From Symsagittifera roscoffensis (lineage: Eukaryota > Xenacoelomorpha > Acoela > Convolutidae): DNA of 64,000 nt. The notes beneath the pieces were generated by a model. That model saw only the letters and a list, made by a program, of their open reading frames with translations, did no database searches and was not told where the DNA came from. Below, piece after piece: positions 12,920-23,389 of this stretch (position 1 is the first letter of the stretch; the number at the start of each line of letters is the position of its first letter). The translations under genes were made by a program, and so were the position numbers. The stretch is taken from positions 54,852,928-54,916,927 of the forward strand of contig NC_087069.1 in the NCBI RefSeq assembly GCF_963678635.1, in the 5' to 3' direction.

Positions 12920-13140
12920 TAACACTCTATGAATATCCGATAGCAAAATTTGGATTACCCGAAATTCTTGTTACAGACAATGGAGCAGAATTTTTTAATT
13001 ATTAAGTAATCACATTAAATCAGCTCTATAATATCAAGCACCAACGTAGAAGCTCATATGTTGCATGGACAAATGACTAGTTGAAGGCATGATCCGTTCA
13101 TTACAAGAATAACTCCGTTGTATAATTAAAGGAGATGATT
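12780..13140 (+). pseudogene. Integrase core remnant, family 1
   Basis: The + frame reads MVIVDAFNYYVELSPVPHC and, after AKF, GLPEILVTDNGAEFFNY followed by a stop. This is the catalytic core of a Ty3/gypsy integrase (Asp in VTDNG), matching the integrase at 49273-50322. After the stop, fragments of the E-containing part can be followed to about 13140. Integrase joins the cDNA to host DNA; this copy is dead. Confidence 0.75.
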
Positions 13141-14136
13141 AAAAAATACTGAAACAACGCGCAAGTTAAATTCCAATACATTTACAGGACAAGGTAAACA
13201 GTTTTTTTTTTTCAATATACTTGAACAAAACGATTTGTTTTTAACAGCTAAAAAAGAACAACAACCCAGAGAAATTTTTTTTATAAATCCAGTCGTTATT
13301 TTCGCGCGAAGCGAATCACTTAAAATAGTATTCGATGCACGATCTCTAAACTCTCTAATTCGCCCATAGAACCAACACAAAAAATTGTCAATAGAATCAA
13401 CGGTTATTAATTTACAACAGCAGATATGAACAGTTCTAAAAACCAAACGCCACTAGTTGAAAAATCTCGTCGCTTAACACAATTCCTTATTCGAAATCAG
13501 CACTAAGAATTTAAAAGATTATTCTACGACACTTCAAAAGAACCCGCATTTATGAGCGAAAATTTTGAACCTCTTAGCTCAAGTAAAAATGTTATCACAT
13601 ATTTAGGCGTTTTTTTTACAATCACAAACAAAACATGTAATTTTCAAAGACGTAGATAATATCATCAAGCTTTGTTGAATGAAAACATGAAAAATCCAAA
13701 AGACAAAATAATTTTCTCAAGTCAAGAAAAAAACTATCTACTTGCCATGCACAGTCAATTTAACAACTGTCTACTCAAGAAGTATTAGAACTTTGAACCT
13801 GTAATACGCCAACTGAAATCTCGGCATAAATACAAAATGAACATGCAAAAGCGATATAACCATTTTACGAAACAAACTTAGTTGCTTTCGAAAATTTAAC
13901 AACATTACAAAAAACGAAAAAACACTGGTTGACGGGAAAATCATTACACCGATTCAAAATTAAACTGACCACTACTAAGTTTAATCTTAATAGCATTTCA
14001 TTTATCACACTCCGTAAATACAAAAAGACATACTGGATCAGAAAATATATATTATATTTTCACACATAATTTCTGTTTTCTCAACGCACCAATATGGGTT
14101 CCAGTACGTTACAATCACTGTCTCACCTGTCAATTA
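13139..14136 (+). pseudogene. Third, more diverged partial copy of the RT region
   Basis: The sequence realigns with the RT section of units 1 and 2 (9560-10560) but with many more differences. The RT motif reads ADMNSSKNQTPLVEKSRRLTQF from 13420 with a later stop. It ends near 14136, after a CTGTCAATTAAA word shared with the units. It is inserted directly after the integrase fragment, so the order of domains is not that of one simple element. Confidence 0.7.
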
Positions 14137-14617
14137 AAGAAATTCGACGTGTAGAAATTCGATGTTTTAAGATGGATTTCAGACGGCAAGTTTCTGATTA
14201 TAATATGATAAGGTTCAGAAAAATTATGATCGATTTTCAAAAAGTAATTTGACGCCCACTTTTGTCAGTTTAGCAATTTTTAAAGTCTACATACCGGATT
14301 GCTTGAAATTTTATATAATCAGACGAAATAGTTTTTTTGATTGTAAATTTCAGATGATAAGTTTTATAAACAGTATAGATTTTTTAGTTTCATTTTTTTC
14401 AAAAAAATATCTCTAATTTTTGCAACACCACGCTATGTGTTTATCGTAAGCAATTTTTTTTCACGCTTTGTTTAATCAAACAAAAAGTTTCTCAGCCAAA
14501 TAGCCAAACTTTCAAAATCAAACGTTTCCCTTTCCACATCTGGGTATCATCTGATACAATGTGAGTCAACGTCCATCGATTGAAATCCGAACGGAAATTA
14601 GTACGAAGGAAAGTATC
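14137..14617. other. AT-rich spacer, nothing recognised
   Basis: This lies between the end of the gypsy relic and the first foldback repeat. I see no exon, repeat or RNA gene. Confidence 0.5.
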
Positions 14618-14860
14618 CCCGGGTCGAGATCCCGCTCAAAAACCGCTCAAGATTTGAGCGGTTTGAGCGGTTTTCCAGAAAGATTTGAGCGGTTTAAGCG
14701 GTTTGGGCGGTTTGGGCGGTTTTTTTGAAAAACCGCTCAAACCGCTCAAATCTTGCTTAGAAAACCGCTCATTTCTTGCGGTGATTTTTGAACGGTTTTT
14801 TAAGCAAGATTTTAGCGGTTTTTGAGCGGTTTTTGAGCGGTCTTCCCGGGTCGAGGTCCC
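14618..14860. repeat. Foldback repeat made of CCGCTCAAA / TTTGAGCGG words, copy 1
   Basis: It starts with CCCGGGTCGAGATCCCGCTC and ends with CCCGGGTCGAGGTCCC. The interior alternates arrays of TTTGAGCGGT and their complement ACCGCTCAAA, so long stretches can pair with each other. The same head recurs near 15102 and at 15520. ORFs seen across it are by-products of the repeats. Confidence 0.85.
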
Positions 14861-15101
14861 AGACTCATGTCCATACTTTCGCCACAAAACTTTGGCATGT
14901 GTCCAGACTCTCGCGACCAAGAGTTGCCATTTCCAGACTTTCGCGACCCTCAAAGTCTGGACAAGGGTGTGGGACATCGCCCGGAAAGATTCTGAGCCCA
15001 AAAGTCTGAGCTATTCGTTTTGCGTCAACTCACGAATGCAGGTAAAATCATTTGCTTGGAAAAAAGTTCTTGTTGTTCCTGAAACCAAATCAAAACCAAA
15101 C
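14861..15101. repeat. Short diverged repeats (CCAGACT...TCGCGACC)
   Basis: The words GTCCAGACTCTCGCGACC and TTCCAGACTTTCGCGACC recur close together, with partial inverted copies (AAAGTCTGGAC). This looks like degraded satellite or foldback DNA next to the CCGCTC repeats. No gene is supported. Confidence 0.45.
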
Positions 15102-15511
15102 CAGGGTCGAGATCCCGCTCAAAAACCGCTCAAGAGTACAATTTGCATAAATTAGTCAGTATTCATTGTGGTGCGTAATTTATATTGGCTTCGCTGCGCG
15201 ACACTAGTTTCAGGGCAGCATGGCCTAACGGATAAAGCGTCTGACTTCGAATCAGAAGATTGGGGTTTTGAATCCATCTGTCGTCGACTTTTTATTTTTA
15301 AATCGTGCGCGGTTTTTGAGCGGTTTTTTTAGATAAACCGCTCAAAACCGTTCAAATCTTGCGCGGTTTTTGAGCGGTTTTTTTTAGATAAACCGTTCAA
15401 AAACCGCTCAAACCGCTCATTTTGAAGCAAGATTTTGAGCGTAATTGTCTAAAAAAACCGCTCAAACCGCTCAAATCTTGCTTCAAATTAGGTGAAAAAT
15501 CTCGACTCGGG
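15102..15511. repeat. Foldback repeat with tRNA-Arg-like cargo, copy 2
   Basis: It begins AGGGTCGAGATCCCGCTC and ends AAAAATCTCGACTCGGG, so the ends are short inverted repeats of the type CCCGRGTCGAGAT. Inside are a decayed tRNA-Arg (15214-15286) and then the CCGCTCAAA arrays. The tRNA plus its right-hand arrays (15214-15511) align with 16212-16508, so tRNA and arrays were copied together. Confidence 0.75.
15214..15286 (+). tRNA. tRNA-Arg(TCG)-like sequence, decayed
   Basis: Box A region (GCCTAACGGAT), a perfect anticodon arm TCTGA-CTTCGAA-TCAGA with anticodon TCG, and a T-loop TTTGAAT are present. The acceptor stem has one mismatch and two wobble pairs, the T-stem (GGGGT/CCATC) has two mismatches plus a wobble, and the D-stem has one mismatch. 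A TTTTT terminator follows at 15289-15293. I read it as a tRNA pseudogene. Confidence 0.6.
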
Positions 15512-15772
15512 CAGCTCAACCCGGGTCGAGATCCCGCTCAAAAACCGCTCAAGATATGAGCGGTTTGAGCGGTTTTTCAGCAAGATTTGAGCGGTTTGAG
15601 CGGTACGGGCGGTTTGGGCGGTTTTTTTTGGAAAACCGCTCAAACCGCTCAAATCTTGCTTAAAAAACCGCTCAAAAACCGCTCATTTCTTGCGGTGATT
15701 TTTGAACGGTTTTTCAAGCAAGATTTGAGCGGTTTTTGAGCGGTTTTTGAGCGGTCTTCCCGACGTACCCCC

Positions 15773-15990
15773 TCAACGTATCCAACATCCAACAAACCCC
15801 CCCCCCACCAACGTACCCCCCCCCACCAACGTACTCCCTCCCCCAACGTACCCCCAGAATGTAATTGAGTGAGAACATAGAGTGAGAACGCTGACACTAC
15901 CCCCCCCCCCCCCCCGCCAACGTACTCCCTCCCCCCAACGTACCCCCAGAATGTAATTGAGTGAGAACGCTGACACTACGATAGAGTGAG
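15773..15990. repeat. C-rich minisatellite with poly-C tracts
   Basis: CCAACGTACCCCC-type units repeat several times, and the longer block CCCCCAGAATGTAATTGAG with GTGAGAAC occurs twice. A run of about 16 C lies near 15900-15915. Tract lengths in such DNA are unstable and may be wrong in the assembly. Confidence 0.75.
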
Positions 15991-16211
15991 AACATATAAA
16001 CCCTAATCTTGGTATCTTTTGGAAGTTTGCCATGACATTGTAGTGTTCGTGTCGTAACGTGGACCTGAACTCTTCATTGTAGTGTTCTCGTCGTAACGTG
16101 GGCCGGAGAAAATCAAATTGCTGCGTTTTAACCAGAATGTACCAGCAGCTACAAGCAGTTTTGATTAATTTGTCAGTAGAACAAATACAGCGAATATTAA
16201 ACTTCCACCAA

Positions 16212-16284
16212 GTCCGCATAGCCTAACGGATAAGCCATCTGACTTCGAATCAGAAGATTGTGGGTTCGAATCCCTCTGTGGACG
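16212..16284 (+). tRNA. tRNA-Arg(TCG)
   Basis: This is a 73-nt cloverleaf without intron. The acceptor stem GTCCGCA/TGTGGAC pairs fully with one G-T wobble. The anticodon arm is TCTGA-CTTCGAA-TCAGA with anticodon TCG reading CGA codons. The T-arm is GTGGG-TTCGAAT-CCCTC with one T-T mismatch, and the D-stem has one C-C mismatch. Box A and box B (GGTTCGAATCC) are good, and a pol III terminator TTTTT follows at 16287-16291. The D-stem flaw and its place inside a repeat mean it may be a recent pseudogene, but it is far better preserved than the copy at 15214. Confidence 0.8.
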
Positions 16285-16508
16285 ACTTTTTATTATTAAA
16301 TCTTTCGCGGTTTTTGAGCGTTTTTTTTAGATAAACCGCTCAAAACCGTTCAAATCTTGCGCGGTTTTTGAGCGGTTTTTTTAGATAAACCGTTCAAAAA
16401 CCGCTCAAACCGCTCATTTTGAAGCAAGATTTCGAGCGTAATTGTCTAAAAAAACCGCTCAAACCGCTCAAATCTTGCTTCAAATTAGGTGAAAAATCTC
16501 GACTCGGG

Positions 16509-16950
16509 AAGGAATGCGCCAAAGCCATACTACCGCAAAGTAAAACCCCCACGCCTGAAGAAACTACTATACTCCTTAGACAATTAAGAAACTGCGAAGT
16601 CACCACAAAAGGCAATAAGTCCTCGTTACTATATCGGCCCACCGACCAAAGCGACCACCCTAGACGCCAATTTCTTGAATTATTTTGATACCGCGATTAA
16701 CAGCATACAGTCAATCTCTAATTGAATCTCGATGACATTCCAGAGGGAATGCGAAAATAGACAGAACGCATCAAAGCCCGCGACGAAGACCAGATGGTAT
16801 CACGAACGAAACGAAATGAAACAGACGGCAAGGACTTTAGAGGCAACAAAGAAAGATTAAAATCGCAAGCAGGTAAAATCAGCAGTGGAAAAAAACTGAA
16901 ATTACATCAAATTCAAAACAGTGGGAGAGTTGTTCATACGGATATCGGAT
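16509..16950 (+). pseudogene. Coding-like block of unknown origin, broken
   Basis: GC content rises and + frames stay partly open: LLRQLRNCEVTTKGNKSSLL up to a stop at 16688, then in another frame LDDIPEGMRK, a stop, and TERIKARDEDQMVSRTKRNE. The charged, helix-friendly composition suggests an old coding sequence (host or element) with at least two frame breaks. No family is recognised. It directly follows the foldback repeat end at 16508. Confidence 0.35.
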
Positions 16951-17464
16951 ATCCATAGTATAAAATTTTTGCCATACGCTAAAACGAATAACAAACTTAC
17001 GGTTATGTTACGACGCTGTCTATATAAAAACCTAACAGTATCGCTACCTAACATATAAAAGTCTGGTTAAAAACGTAATGGTTATATTAAATATGTAATG
17101 TTTGTTATGAGTGTCTGTAAGTATTATGATACCAAGGTCAGATTCAAATATTATAATAAACATTAAAAAGATGACTTAATAATGGTAGAAATTCTTCTTA
17201 ATTCTTACATCCGAAAAGTTTACATCTGAAATCCTTAATGAGAAAAAATTCTGGTATAAACTGATTTTGACGAGTGGGATTATAAATTGATTTGCTATAG
17301 TTTTCCCTAATGGTAATGAGCAGGTTTTTTTTCTGGATTCAATTGCAAGTATTGATAACTAATTTCAGCAAAAATTTTTTTTCTAAAACAGCGAACCAGC
17401 GAACAATGAACAATTTTTTGACTAACATTTGGATTATCAGAAAACAAGTAAAAATAGGTCCAGC
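16951..17464. other. AT-rich stretch, nothing recognised
   Basis: There are no supported exons; the ORF starting at 17310 is low-complexity Asn/Phe-rich and probably chance. Confidence 0.4.
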
Positions 17465-17737
17465 TCAAATGAGCTCAGTTCGAACTTCAAAATTCGAACT
17501 TTCTTTTTCCAACAAAAAAAAATAAAATGTAAGCCTACCATAGGTTGATATTGTTTTTCCTCTTCCTACAAAACTCGCTTTATCAATGAAGGGATGCATT
17601 TCAAAATATTCCAAAAACTCTTCAAAATTGTATCCATGGCGAGCAAAATAATGTATCCAGTCATTATTTTGCACACTGTCAACGAGTGAATTCGTTCGAT
17701 GCTTTTGCTTTTTGATGATTTAACCCATAATCCAAGT
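17465..17737 (-). CDS. Possible exon of unknown gene
   Basis: The minus strand is open from just after a TAA near 17738 to 17465 (about 90 codons). No ATG starts the acidic/aromatic section NNDWIHYFARHGYNFEEFLE; GTG precedes it. The central 50 residues look like real coding sequence (mixed codons, balanced residues), while the last 20 run into poly-T and are probably intron. I see no family. It may belong with the exon-like block at 18277-18618 on the same strand, but no splice link is proven. Confidence 0.3.
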
Positions 17738-18276
17738 ATTATTTGTAACCATTGTATTGTAGTAAAAACTATCTTCAGATTTTATCTAATGTTCTGCTAT
17801 TTCATTTTATGAAAGTATCAACCAACCTTTACTTGAATAATTGAAGATTTAAATTAAAATAGGTATAACTCATATCTAAGGATAGACTAAGTTCTGTCTC
17901 ATTTTCACAACTCAAGGCTATTTCCATCTACTAGAGTGTAAATTGGAATAATTGTTTCCACTACCAGGATTTTATCAAAAATCTCCAAGAAAGAACTTAC
18001 CAAAAAAGATCATTTTGAAATAAACACAATTGTTTTGTCAAAAATGTGTTTTCGAGAGCGACTAACTTTGGAACTAATTTTCTCGTGAAATGAATCTGAT
18101 TTGATTAGTTCTACGCTTAGATTTTTGTTTCTACCTCAAAGATGCTTTTGAAATGGTTTCATTCCAACGTCTTTTGCGAATGTTTCTTGTTTTTTTTTGT
18201 GCCCACGACCACTTTTTTCAATTTTTGAAGTCGCAGTTTCAGGCAAAACTTGCTCCATTTTTTGTTCTTGGAATGT
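17738..18276. other. AT-rich stretch between two possible exons
   Basis: Mostly non-coding. A Lys-rich minus frame (18159-18365) overlaps the next candidate exon in another frame and is probably its 3' flank. Confidence 0.35.
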
Positions 18277-18618
18277 TTAAGTTTTAAAAAGGTGGGTTGC
18301 AGTTCTCGCAAGAATGTCCGCAAGAAAAGCAAAACCTCTTTCACGCTTTCTTCTTGCATAACCACGAAAACTTGAAAAATTGTGAGAAGCTACTTCAAAT
18401 AATTTTGAGTCAAAATTATTATTCAAAGCTCTACCGATTAGGAGAAAAAGTTGGTTAATTCTGGAGCTGAAAATATTTTTCTGTTGCTTTTCTGGGAGCT
18501 TTTCACAGGTTGTACATCGTTCTTTTTTGATTCCATAGAAGAAGCTTTTTTCATATTTCTTCAAACTGTAGAATGGTAAAGGACTGATCATATCTCTAAG
18601 GTCCTGAAGATATAACGT
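18277..18618 (-). CDS. Possible terminal exon of unknown gene
   Basis: After a possible acceptor (AAAAATTACAG on the minus strand, AG complement at 18619-18620) the frame is open for 113 codons to a TAA at 18277. Residues read TLYLQDLRDMISPLPFYSLK at the start, a CTTC pair near residue 37 and a basic GYARRKRERG segment near residue 91. Codon use is varied and composition balanced, more than expected from chance AT-rich ORFs. I do not recognise a family. If it starts at the internal ATG it would be 104 residues. Confidence 0.35.
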   Translation of the reverse strand, partial: TLYLQDLRDMISPLPFYSLKKYEKSFFYGIKKERCTTCEKLPEKQQKNIFSSRINQLFLLIGRALNNNFDSKLFEVASHNFSSFRGYARRKRERGFAFLADILARTATHLFKT

Positions 18619-19060
18619 CTGTAATTTTTACATTGGAAGAGAGAAGAGTACATCGCAATAAAGAAGGTTCTGTATCACCGACTATTTTATTATTTATAAA
18701 ATCAAAATATGTGATCAAGTATTCTAATCTTTTAATTCGTAATGTTATTGATGAGATAAGTTACTGATTTTCTTATTGCTTTTGATGATATTTCAAATAC
18801 TTCACCTTTTTCTGAACTCTACTCTATTCCCAGTTTTTCATTTTGCTAAGATTGTTTTATTAACAATTTTTTTCAGAAACTGGAAAGTACTTCTATATTT
18901 TTATCATCTCTTGGAGAATTTCAACAAACCATTTTTACAACAATTTCTTGAAGAAACAAACTGATGCAGTTTGGTAGCAGGTATCTCACCATGCTTTTCA
19001 TCATAACGATGTACTCTATGTTTCAAAGAATGAATTTCTCCCTCTGCAAATGCTGCTTTT

Positions 19061-19284
19061 GGCTCTTTTTCCTTTTCTCCCCACCTCACTCAAACATAAA
19101 TTTCATGGTCTAACGAGTGGTTTCTAAGTTAGTGTCCACTTTGTCCGATTGTCATGAAAATTGACATGCAGGCTAATTAGGCCATGAGAAACATATTTGA
19201 TTTTAATAATTTACCTTGTAAAACCACTCGTTTGACCATAAAATTTATTTTTGAGTGAGTTGGGGGGAAAAAGGAAAAAGAGCC
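19061..19284. mobile_element. MITE-like element, 224 bp, with about 62-bp terminal inverted repeats
   Basis: The left end GGCTCTTTTTCCTTTTCTCC and the complement of the right end GGCTCTTTTTCCTTTTTCCC match, and the match continues through ACTCACTCAAA and ATGGTC.AACGAGTGGTTT. The centre (about 100 bp) is unique and non-coding. A diverged relative lies at 30591-30799 in the opposite orientation. No transposase is present, so it would be non-autonomous. I could not define a target-site duplication. Confidence 0.8.
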
Positions 19285-20359
19285 CTTTTTTATTTTGTTC
19301 TACCCTATCTAGAGTCCACTTGCGTTAAGATAATTGTAAATCTACATCCACCTTCTACAGCTAACTTGACAAAAATTGTCTTCCTATAACCATTGGCGAA
19401 TTTTATACGACATTTCTTGTAAAACAATATGAAAAAATCTCAACTTTTTATGAAGTTTTGAAATCTAAAGTTTCGGAAAAATAGTATCTCATTTCAAACT
19501 GCTCATCTCGAACACTAAACGAAAAGTGATTTGCAATAACGAATATTTTAACTACAAGATAAAAACTCCGTCAAAAAGTTTCAAGCAAGCTCAACAAACA
19601 TGGATTTTTCAAAAAAAAGTAGGACAGTTCTTTGAATTTATGTAAAGTTGACATAAGTGAATTGTTCCACAGCTTCAATTGGGCACTAATCATCCAAACC
19701 TAAATGTAGGATGGCTTATTTACTTTAAACTTCTTGATAGTTACAGAGACTTGTCTTTTGTTCTAATTTGCTACGTCAGACACCTTATTGCAACTAACAA
19801 GCTCCTGATCCGTAGTTCACTTTTTCTGAGAAGTTAGTCAAGTAAAATAATGTTATCAAGAACTCGTGTTAGTTCAAAATTGTATTTCGCAGAACAAAGA
19901 GAGTATTTTTGGCAATCGTTTGTTTCAAATCGTCATTTTTAGAGTTCATAACAAAAAATAACACAAAATATTTCAGCACGAGAAATTCTGCTCGCGCATT
20001 CAAGTTCTCAATTTTGTTAAAACACGATTTTGACTGAAAAAATCTTATAAATTAAGGTCGTGCAAGGCTGCTTCATGCACTAATTATTATAGCTAAAAAA
20101 ACTACGAAAAAAGTTTTGGGAATGGGTTTTGAACTTGGTTAAAGAGCGTATGTTTTTTGCTCTATCAGGCTCGGCTCATTTTTGAGTTTTATAACAGAAA
20201 AGACTTGGATAGGATTCAAACCTACGTTGCATTCGTCAGAGCGCACCGTTTATACGATCGATGAATGTCCTTGATGTATATGCGACTATAGTTCAGTTTT
20301 TTGCAGTTACGCTCGTATTCAAGTTCCTAATTCAATGCCTTTCTCCATTGGAATAATGT
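19285..20359. other. Non-coding, AT-rich
   Basis: I see no gene. The minus strand near 20214-20228 contains a box B-like T-arm (GTAGG-TTTGAAT-CCTAT) but no tRNA cloverleaf around it. Confidence 0.45.
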
Positions 20360-20699
20360 TTCACGCAAAGCCCAAAAGAACTTGAGCAGTGTAACGAGGG
20401 GTCTTACTAATTGGCCCGATAAAGTCCTTACTGCTGGCGAATGAGCAATTTGTCATGGTGCAACGCAGTTACTCGACCTAAAGGGTAAGCCCAGGATGGC
20501 TGTGGGGATCGACGTTTCACACAAAAGCACCGGTTCGTAAATCACGGGTTGATTCAGCTTGAAAGTTTGACGGCTGATTCAAGGTTGCGAGCAAGTGTTT
20601 ATGATGAAAAGTAACAGAGTGCTTGTCTTAGAGGAACTTTCTCGGAGTTAACGCGTACCAATGGGTGTTTTTGATCGGGCATTTAACGATTGCTCCACT

Positions 20700-21150
20700 A
20701 AACCAAAAGTGCTAGACAAAAATCTTGTCCGCGAGTTTCAATATTTGCGCAGAAAACACGTTTGCAACTGCGCACTAAACTCTTACAAAACTCGCAATGA
20801 TGCGGTGGGACAGGATGACTGTATTTCCATTGGATTCACTAATGTACTAACAATGCAAGAGCCCGTCTTTTCAATTTTTCCTATACAGAGTAGAAGATCT
20901 TTCTCCAATTCAACGAAATGGGTACATTTGTCTAACCGCCAAACGCTTGGAGCTTTACGGCAGGACATTACTCTTTCAATCGGCATGACGCGAGAAATGG
21001 TGTCTTTAGACGGATCAACTTGAATGTGTACGGCACAGGTAGCCATACAGGTGAACAAAAAAGCCCGTTTTTTCACACCACTGCGGCGTAAGGTCGCGCC
21101 AAAAGATTCAAATTAGTCTAAATTACAGTTAATGAATGTCCGATGGCAGT
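20700..21150 (-). pseudogene. BEL/Pao integrase remnant
   Basis: The minus frame 21076-20783 reads FLFTCMATCAVHIQVDPSKD, then RKAPSVWRLDKCTHFVELEK. BEL/Pao integrases have a conserved FTC..TRAVHLE..-S.DT segment followed by SDNGTNFVG: the first block is kept nearly whole, while the second catalytic Asp block is mutated (RLDKCTHFV in place of SDNGTNFV). It cannot be active. A preceding SDLPVKR near 21180 resembles the segment between the zinc-binding and core parts. Confidence 0.75.
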
Positions 21151-21859
21151 AACCAAGCACCAAGCCGTTTGACAGGGAGATCTGATACTATGGGATGTAA
21201 CGTGCTTGCATTGCTTATTCTGCCAACAAAACTACACCTATCAACTGCACGCAGCGTCGCTAACAAACCCATTACCACAAACCACATATAAACTATCGAC
21301 CGCAACTAATCCAAGTGTAGATGGGTGTGTGCAAAATGCAGATGCCTCCAAAAAAATTTCACCAACAATTGACGAGAACCCAAGATGATAGGATTCTTCC
21401 GTCCAGTGGAACGAATAATGTTACCGCGGTTGACACACGATGAGTAATTTGCAATAAGACAACAGTTTTAACGGTTGTGCTTGGTTGACTTTATTTGAAC
21501 TCAACGGGGAACGCTTTGGATTGAAGCAAAACTAATCATTTTTCCTTCAATCTCGCGGAGCTTGTGCTTCGGACATAACCTAAACGTAAAGCAAATGTCT
21601 TGCTGCAGTTTTGTATAACTAATGTGCTTCTTCCAATTGAGTACGGGCTCTGCCTGCTTTGAAATATTACTGATATCATGTGTTGAAATGTTTTTAAGGC
21701 CCACAAGTGTCTTTGAGAGAAAAATAAATACAACATGTTGAAATGCCTCCTCAAACTAGGTTCTCAATGCCTTTGGATCTCATTGTCCAAAAGAACTTTA
21801 GAGCACCGACCCCGGTGACATCTTTCAGGCATTATTTCCACTATTCATGCGGAACCATT

Positions 21860-22130
21860 GATCCACAGTTAGGAGTTCTTATATTTCATACACACAAATT
21901 GCGACAAAAATTCGGATACAATGTGGCATCATCGCGCCACAAAAAATGCAAAGAAGGTTCATCACAAGGGGATGCGTCAATCCGAAGGAACATAGCTTCG
22001 ATGCTCGCGAAACGACAAACTGATATTGCCCGAAACGCAATAGACGTGTAACAAATTTTGCTGTAAATCAGGCCCAACGAGCAAAAGTTTGTTCAAAATC
22101 GGGCAGAATGAAACTGCGTATTGTACTTTG
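21860..22130 (-). pseudogene. BEL/Pao reverse transcriptase remnant
   Basis: The minus frames give LLLVGPDLQQNLLHVY, a frameshift, and then EAMFLRIDASPCDEPSLHFLWRD in the ORF 22077-21886. BEL/Pao RTs have GPDL..-LL and MF..I.v...D...L.FLWR in this order. The catalytic YVDD part downstream is not readable. Stops and a frameshift separate the pieces. Confidence 0.7.
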
Positions 22131-23389
22131 TAGCCGGAATAACATAACCTTTGACAAAATCATGTTGTTTTATCTCAGTGTATTTGTTTTTCCAGCAACT
22201 ATCTTTTTCAAACCTTTTTGTATCGTCTTAAACTGTGCCGACGCTAGTAGTAGTTGTTGAGTAATGAGCTGTTATCATTGAACCTTAACATTTCTAGACA
22301 AAACCTTTCACCATCATCTTATGCTGATGATTGCAGGATATGCGTATGCAGATCGGATGCAGTACGAGTATCAGCTTGCTTGAATGAACCATAACTTTAT
22401 ATTCATACAACGCTTAGTTTTTGTTTAAACTACGTCTTCAGCATTGCACTTGAAGCAAGTTGATATCAACCCAGTCAAAGAGGTAAAGAGGCTAGTCTAT
22501 TGGATTTTTAATTTCGGTTTTTGAATAAATATAGCGAGCTGGCTCAATTTATTCTGTGGATTCTTTCTGGAGCATCAACTTATCTAGACACAAAAATAAT
22601 TTTATCCTTCACATAGGCGTTTACAAAAACATTTATTCAGTGTTATTTACATCAGCGGATAGTGTGACATCGAGTAACTCAATCGAATTAATATCCGTTG
22701 AATTAAAATTATTTACGGTCAAAATGACTTTTTTCTACTGACACTTTTGGAGGGCGAGAATTGCTTGAGGAAAATCAGGAGTGATTGCACGCGAAATCTT
22801 ACAAAAGAAGAGGACTATCAGCTTTCAACTCATTAGCTGAATGAACAATGACATATTTAACTCAAAAAACTGAACAAGACTTTTAAGGTTCTTCACGGAT
22901 GCAGAACAAGACGTTGATTTTTCCGCGGGAAGTTTTTCCTGTAAAGACTTATTTTTTTACTTTCGAGAAGGAAAAACAGAGGAGATTTTCAAACATTCGA
23001 GAAGGAGAAGGATTGAACCAAGCAACAGTTCATTGTGTCAACTTTGGCACTCGGCTTTAATGATTTTTCTAGCCTTCGGATAATTATGAAAACAGTGATC
23101 CGTTGAAGACAGGAAAAACTGAATTTTTCTCCGCAGAAGTCTTCGCCTTTCAGTAAAGTTGTTTTCCTTGAAGACCTTGCAAACCCCATTATGAATGTTT
23201 TTTTTTGCAGCGGGCATGGCGGATACTCAACTTTGCTCGGCCATAGTTTGCGTCTTAGACGGTTCCTCGGTTTTTCTTTTACCAGAGAACAATTTCATGC
23301 AACATTTATAGTTGAAATCAAGGGAACACAGATTGTCTTTGAACGTGTATGACGACCAAGACGACCCCATCTTTGTAGGCACACTATGT

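Larger units (their letters stand above)
5745..14136 (+). mobile_element. Decayed Ty3/gypsy element, family 1, + strand copy
   Basis: Reading + strand frames in order gives gag, a protease remnant, RT, and the integrase core, all matching the minus-strand element at 40.4-54.3 kb. Shared landmarks include DYQTYRPMTK in gag (6179-6208), MNSA..QMPLDE..RR in RT and GLPEILVTDNG in integrase. All frames carry many stops and frameshifts. The middle was duplicated in tandem (8612-10761 and 10762-12919), and a third older partial copy of the RT-IN part follows at 13139-14136. The env and 3' ORF seen in the other copy are absent. No LTRs or target-site duplication were found. The sense strand is A/C-rich. 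Confidence 0.85.
15520..16508. repeat. Foldback repeat with tRNA-Arg cargo, copy 3
   Basis: It begins CCCGGGTCGAGATCCCGCTC and ends ATCTCGACTCGGG. The left part (15520-15762) is a near copy of the repeat at 14618. The middle is C-rich minisatellite DNA (15773-15990) and unique DNA, then the tRNA-Arg at 16212 and the shared right-hand arrays. Minus-strand ORFs across 15649-16219 are repeat by-products. Confidence 0.7.

Noticed and set aside
15649-16219. Minus-strand ORFs of 82 and 148 codons rich in Gly/Arg/Trp
   Set aside because: They translate the CCGCTC and poly-C repeats and have no independent support.
20210-20290. tRNA gene on the minus strand
   Set aside because: Only the T-arm (GTAGG-TTTGAAT-CCTAT) is tRNA-like; acceptor, D-arm and anticodon arm do not form.
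20661-21023. A 120-codon + strand ORF
   Set aside because: It lies opposite the BEL/Pao integrase remnant, whose minus-strand reading has family motifs; the + product has none.
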